Assembly (NCBI RefSeq): GCF_014204795.1
Contig: NZ_JACHMB010000001.1
Location: forward strand, 186,001-250,000
DNA: 64,000 nucleotides
Direction: 5' to 3'
Source of the DNA: Nonomuraea jabiensis
GTDB taxonomy: Bacteria; Actinomycetota; Actinomycetes; Streptosporangiales; Streptosporangiaceae
The notes under the pieces were generated by a model. It did not search any database and had not been told where the DNA came from. It saw only the letters and a list, made by a program, of their open reading frames with translations. This document shows, piece by piece, positions 61,226 through 64,000 of this stretch. The number at the start of each line of letters is the position of its first letter. Position 1 is the first letter of the stretch. A program made the position numbers and the translations under genes.

Positions 61226-62116
61226 ATGCGTCGACCCCTAGGGGCACTCGCCATCGTCGCCGGCCTCGTCTCTTGCGCCCCGTCCACCGGCGGGGCGGCC
61301 GGCGCCGCGCCCGAGATGACCGCGCCGACCACCCCACCGACGCAGACCGAGGAGGCGACTCCCGAGCCGACCCCAGAATCGGACAAGTGCCACGTGAGCG
61401 TGACCAGTCCGGGCATCTCCGCGCTCAGGATCCAGACCTCGGCCGTCCGCCGCGGCTGCGTGCGCCCGGCACTGCTGCGCATCCAAGTCAAGCGCGCAGT
61501 CCCCGGCGACGATCCGGTCGTCAAAAGCGGCGCCACCAGGAAGAACCGCATCACCCTGAAGCTGCCCTGCAAGCCGGGCACGTACTACGCGGTCGCCACC
61601 GACTACCGGGGCCGCACCGCCAAGTCCAAGGCCATACATCTGATCTGCGCCACCCCCACCCCGACTCCCACGTCGCGGGATACGGGGACCCCGTCGGCTT
61701 CCGGGACGAAGGAGCCCACCACCTCCGTCGGCACGGCACTGGAGAAGGCGGTCGTCCGGCTGACCAACGCCGAGCGGGCCAAGGGCGGCTGCGACCCGCT
61801 CAAGCACGACGCGCGGCTGCGCAGGGCAGCGTTCGGGCACTCGGCCGACATGGCGAAGAACGACTATTTCGACCACGACTCCCAGGACGGCCGCGACATG
61901 GCCGACCGCATTCGCGCGACCGGCTTCACCGGCTCGACCTTGGCCGAGAACATCGCCATGGGACAGCGGACGGCGGCCGAGGTGGTCAAGGGCTGGATGA
62001 ACAGCGACGGCCACCGGCGGAACATCATGAACTGCTCGTACACCCTCATCGGGGTGGGCGCGGCCAAGGACGCGCAGGGGCGGCTCTACTGGACACAGGA
62101 CTTCGCCGCCGGCTGA
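61226..62116 (+). CDS. CAP-domain (SCP/PR-1-like) secreted lipoprotein
   Basis: 296 residues. A lipobox-like VSC puts Cys17 at the end of a short signal peptide, though a signal-peptidase I site further on is possible. Residues 20-55 are a Thr/Pro linker. A beta-rich domain with Cys pairs occupies about 55-145. A second Pro/Thr linker leads to the CAP domain from about 175 (VVRLTNAERAKGGCDPLKHDARLRRAAFGHSADMAKNDYFDHDS, then LAENIAMGQRTAAEVVKGWMNSDGHRRNIMN). The CAP cavity His and Glu residues are present. GGAGGA precedes ATG 61226. The CAP role in bacteria is poorly known. Confidence 0.92.
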   Translation: MRRPLGALAIVAGLVSCAPSTGGAAGAAPEMTAPTTPPTQTEEATPEPTPESDKCHVSVTSPGISALRIQTSAVRRGCVRPALLRIQVKRAVPGDDPVVKSGATRKNRITLKLPCKPGTYYAVATDYRGRTAKSKAIHLICATPTPTPTSRDTGTPSASGTKEPTTSVGTALEKAVVRLTNAERAKGGCDPLKHDARLRRAAFGHSADMAKNDYFDHDSQDGRDMADRIRATGFTGSTLAENIAMGQRTAAEVVKGWMNSDGHRRNIMNCSYTLIGVGAAKDAQGRLYWTQDFAAG

Positions 62117-62550
62117 TCCTCAGCCTGCTCGTTCGTGTCCGTACATGCACGGGCGCCGATCTGCCATACGCGACCACACGATCAAGGCGACCAGTCGGAA
62201 GGGAACCAGAAACGGGACGTTTTTGATTAATTCCGGCAATGGTGTGAGCTTTTGTTATGGAGCACCGGTAAACGGTTGTCCACAACTCGACGGGAGTGGC
62301 ATTTGATAAACTTGCAAACGACCGTTAATCGCGCCATCGAGCTGGCAATCGTAGCCGAAATCCAGCCTTGCGGCCGCCACTAGCACGCGGATCGGCGCAG
62401 CGCAAGAGGTTGATTGCCATATGTCGACGTGAGTAACTGTCAACGCCCGGCGGAAAAGCGGGCAAAGATTCAGTAGCTGCACGGACGGGTGCCGCGACCA
62501 ACGATCCCCGCCCGTGGAGCACCATTCGATGCAAGGGGAGCCTACCCGCT
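62117..62550. other. 434-base intergenic region, relatively A+T-rich
   Basis: No convincing gene is seen on either strand. The region is visibly less G+C-rich than its surroundings, and the short open frames lack codon bias. A possible promoter, TTGATA (62303-62308) with TAATCG (62326-62331) at 17-base spacing, reads toward the secreted protein at 62551 and would leave a long 5' leader. Confidence 0.5.
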
Positions 62551-63144
62551 ATGTCCATGAAACGCACGCTCTTACCGGCCGCACTGATCGCGCCGCTCGC
62601 GATGCTGGGCGCACCCCCGGCATTCGCCGACGACCCTCAACCGCTTCCGGACAATCCCAATGTTGTAGTCGGATACGACAACGAGACGGAAATCTTCCCC
62701 GCCAAAGCGACGCCTCGCCCGATGGCCCTGGCCTGCCGGCCGGGAGACGCCACCTACCGGGTCTCCACGTACAGCAACAGCCACAAGGCCGTCGGACCGA
62801 CGCAGTCCAATCACAACGGAACGCCCCGCACCGCTACATCGACCTTCACCGCCACGGTGTCCGGAACCGTCTCGATCTCCTGGAACGTCTCTGGCAGCCT
62901 GAAGGTGGACAGGCTCATCGCGGGCGCAGAAGCGGCCGCGGGCGTCAACCTGTCCGCAAGCCTGACGGCGTCGCTGGGGAACCAGATCACCGTCCCGACC
63001 CCGCCACGCAAAACGACGGTCGCCACGTACGGCGTGTGGCGCAAGAAGACCAACGGCATTTACCAGGTCTGCGGCCAAAGCCGCCAGCGACGCGTGACCG
63101 CGTGGACCCCCTGGCACGTCGGCTGGTACGTCAAGCAAAGGTGA
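62551..63144 (+). CDS. Secreted protein of unknown function
   Basis: 197 residues with a signal peptide cleaved near AFA-DD (about residue 27). The mature protein has an acidic, Pro/Asn-rich start (DNPNVVVGYDNETEIF), then a beta-rich, Ser/Thr-rich core (TSTFTATVSGTVSISWNVSGSLKVDRLIAGAEAAAGVNLSAS), two Cys and a basic C-terminus (RRVTAWTPWHVGWYVKQR). The pattern resembles small actinomycete exoproteins without known activity. AAGGGGAG lies ten bases before ATG 62551. It is followed after seven bases by a lipoprotein gene. Confidence 0.75.
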   Translation: MSMKRTLLPAALIAPLAMLGAPPAFADDPQPLPDNPNVVVGYDNETEIFPAKATPRPMALACRPGDATYRVSTYSNSHKAVGPTQSNHNGTPRTATSTFTATVSGTVSISWNVSGSLKVDRLIAGAEAAAGVNLSASLTASLGNQITVPTPPRKTTVATYGVWRKKTNGIYQVCGQSRQRRVTAWTPWHVGWYVKQR

Positions 63145-63151
63145 TCTCGAC

Positions 63152-63622
63152 ATGACAATCCGACAGGTAGTGCCTCTCCTTGCTTCCTGCACCATCATCG
63201 GCTTGGCGGCGGCCTGCACGGCTCCGCCTCCAGCGAATCCGGTGCCGGACCGGCGAGGCACCACCTCGTCGGCCGTGCCGACCGAAACCGCAACACCACC
63301 GCCACCACCCAACCGCACGCCGCTCCGCATGCCGGGCATGGACGCGGGCACGAAGACCGTCCTCAAAGCAGGGCCGAGAAAAGGGTCCATGGTCGTCGGC
63401 GACATCCCACCCGGAAAGGACGAGCTCTGGGTGCTGTTCAACTGCCGGGGAGAGGGCAAGGCGGAGATCATCCTCGAACCGGGTTACAACATGCCCTTCT
63501 CCTGCCTCGGCGACGTGATCAGCCCCATCATGAACCGGCTCGACCTCGGCCAGCGGAAGACCCTGACGGTCCGGATCCAGGCCCCGGACTCGGTCGAGTG
63601 GGCCTTGCGCGTCACACGCTGA
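63152..63622 (+). CDS. Small lipoprotein of unknown function
   Basis: 156 residues. The lipobox GLAAAC places the lipid anchor at Cys22. A Pro-rich linker follows, then a ~95-residue beta-rich domain (SMVVGDIPPGKDELWVLFNCRGEGKAEIILEP) with two further Cys. It is co-transcribed with the secreted protein upstream (seven-base gap), so the pair may act together at the cell surface. No family recognised. Confidence 0.75.
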   Translation: MTIRQVVPLLASCTIIGLAAACTAPPPANPVPDRRGTTSSAVPTETATPPPPPNRTPLRMPGMDAGTKTVLKAGPRKGSMVVGDIPPGKDELWVLFNCRGEGKAEIILEPGYNMPFSCLGDVISPIMNRLDLGQRKTLTVRIQAPDSVEWALRVTR

Positions 63623-63741
63623 ACCTCAGCCTCCCGTTTCATGATTTTCCCCATCGGATCGGCCGGGCACCGATGAATTCGACGAACCGGCCGGGTCTAT
63701 CCCTGCACACGGCAAGCCACGCGCCCGATCAGTGAGGGACC

Positions 63742-64000
63742 ATGAGCATGAACGCACTACCGCCCGTCGTCGACGCCCAGACCTGGCAGCGAGAGCTCGA
63801 CGCACTGCGCGCCCGGGAAAAGGCCGCGACCCGGGAACTCGACGCCATCGCCGCCCAGCGCCGCCGCCTGCCCATGGTGCAGATGCCGGACTACACCCTC
63901 GAAGGCGAGGACGGGCCGGTTCGGCTGGCGGACGTCTTCGAAGGCAGGCGGCAGCTGATCGTCTACAACCACATGTGGTTCCCGGGCAAGGAGTGGCAGT
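63742..64000 (+). CDS. DUF899 thioredoxin-fold protein (3' truncated by window)
   Basis: 86 residues are visible before the window ends. The N-terminus VVDAQTWQRELDALRAREKAATRELDAIAAQRRRLPMV, followed by YTLEGEDGPVRLADVFEGRRQLIVYNHMWF, is the standard opening of DUF899 proteins, thioredoxin-like proteins common in actinomycetes. GAGGGAC precedes ATG 63742. Confidence 0.88.
   Translation, partial: MSMNALPPVVDAQTWQRELDALRAREKAATRELDAIAAQRRRLPMVQMPDYTLEGEDGPVRLADVFEGRRQLIVYNHMWFPGKEWQ

Overview
The window reads as chromosomal DNA of a high-GC filamentous actinomycete. Evidence for this is the roughly 70% G+C coding sequence with strong third-position bias, frequent GTG starts, ATGA/GTGA-coupled operons, MmyB-type XRE regulators, a PASTA-less Ser/Thr kinase and a WXG100/YbaB/RHS locus. 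The overall gene style suits Streptosporangiales (Nonomuraea-like), but that placement is inference. No rRNA, tRNA, CRISPR array, insertion sequence or phage module was seen. A degraded tripartite-transporter remnant and a half-length MFS gene are the only clear signs of decay.

Layout. (1) 1-8181: a peptide and amino-acid degradation neighbourhood with two PLP lyase/synthase-type enzymes, a prolyl-aminopeptidase-like hydrolase, a serine beta-lactamase-fold hydrolase, an S51-like peptidase, an MFS carrier and a prolidase-like amidohydrolase. (2) 8337-15427: a membrane-anchored binding protein with a cytoplasmic helical domain, a large basic amino-acid decarboxylase, half of a DHA2 transporter, a secreted glycerophosphodiesterase, a TctA remnant and a phospholipid-type methyltransferase. 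(3) 15473-24566: a secreted tripeptidyl-peptidase, then a minus-strand group of a secreted alpha/beta hydrolase, a canonical-looking LuxI-family acyl-homoserine-lactone synthase, a GH92 mannosidase and a glycosyltransferase, preceded by a membrane/beta-propeller protein. (4) 24633-36192: a LacI-controlled sugar or sugar-acid regulon with an ABC importer, a TIM-barrel protein, two tandem 2-hydroxyacid dehydrogenases, an enolase-superfamily enzyme, a sugar isomerase and a DUF2264 protein. Several GAAAGCGCTTTC-like operators lie in its promoter regions. (5) 36259-41073: a LysR regulator divergent from a polar amino-acid ABC importer with a D-amino-acid/sarcosine-oxidase-like flavoenzyme. (6) 41127-46363: small enzymes, a pentapeptide-repeat membrane protein, a blasticidin-S-deaminase-like cytidine deaminase and an XRE regulator divergent from a quinone oxidoreductase. 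(7) 46372-51466: a four-gene type VII-style polymorphic toxin operon (tandem YbaB protein, WXG100-like protein, adaptor-like protein, RHS/YD-repeat protein with a novel basic tip). (8) 51544-64000: regulators, transporters, a two-component system, a sensor kinase with a DUF3558-like ectodomain, a CAP-domain lipoprotein, small secreted proteins and the start of a DUF899 gene.

The most unusual observation is the LuxI-family synthase at 20878-21483. It retains the family's invariant residues, whereas acyl-homoserine-lactone synthases are characteristic of Proteobacteria and rare in actinomycetes. It sits between a secreted hydrolase and glycan-active enzymes, and no LuxR-type autoinducer receptor is visible in the window. 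Other leads are the RHS operon without an evident immunity gene, the GH92 gene whose conserved N-terminus has no normal start codon, the helical-domain/solute-binding fusion protein, and the Cys-x4-Cys repeat propeller protein.
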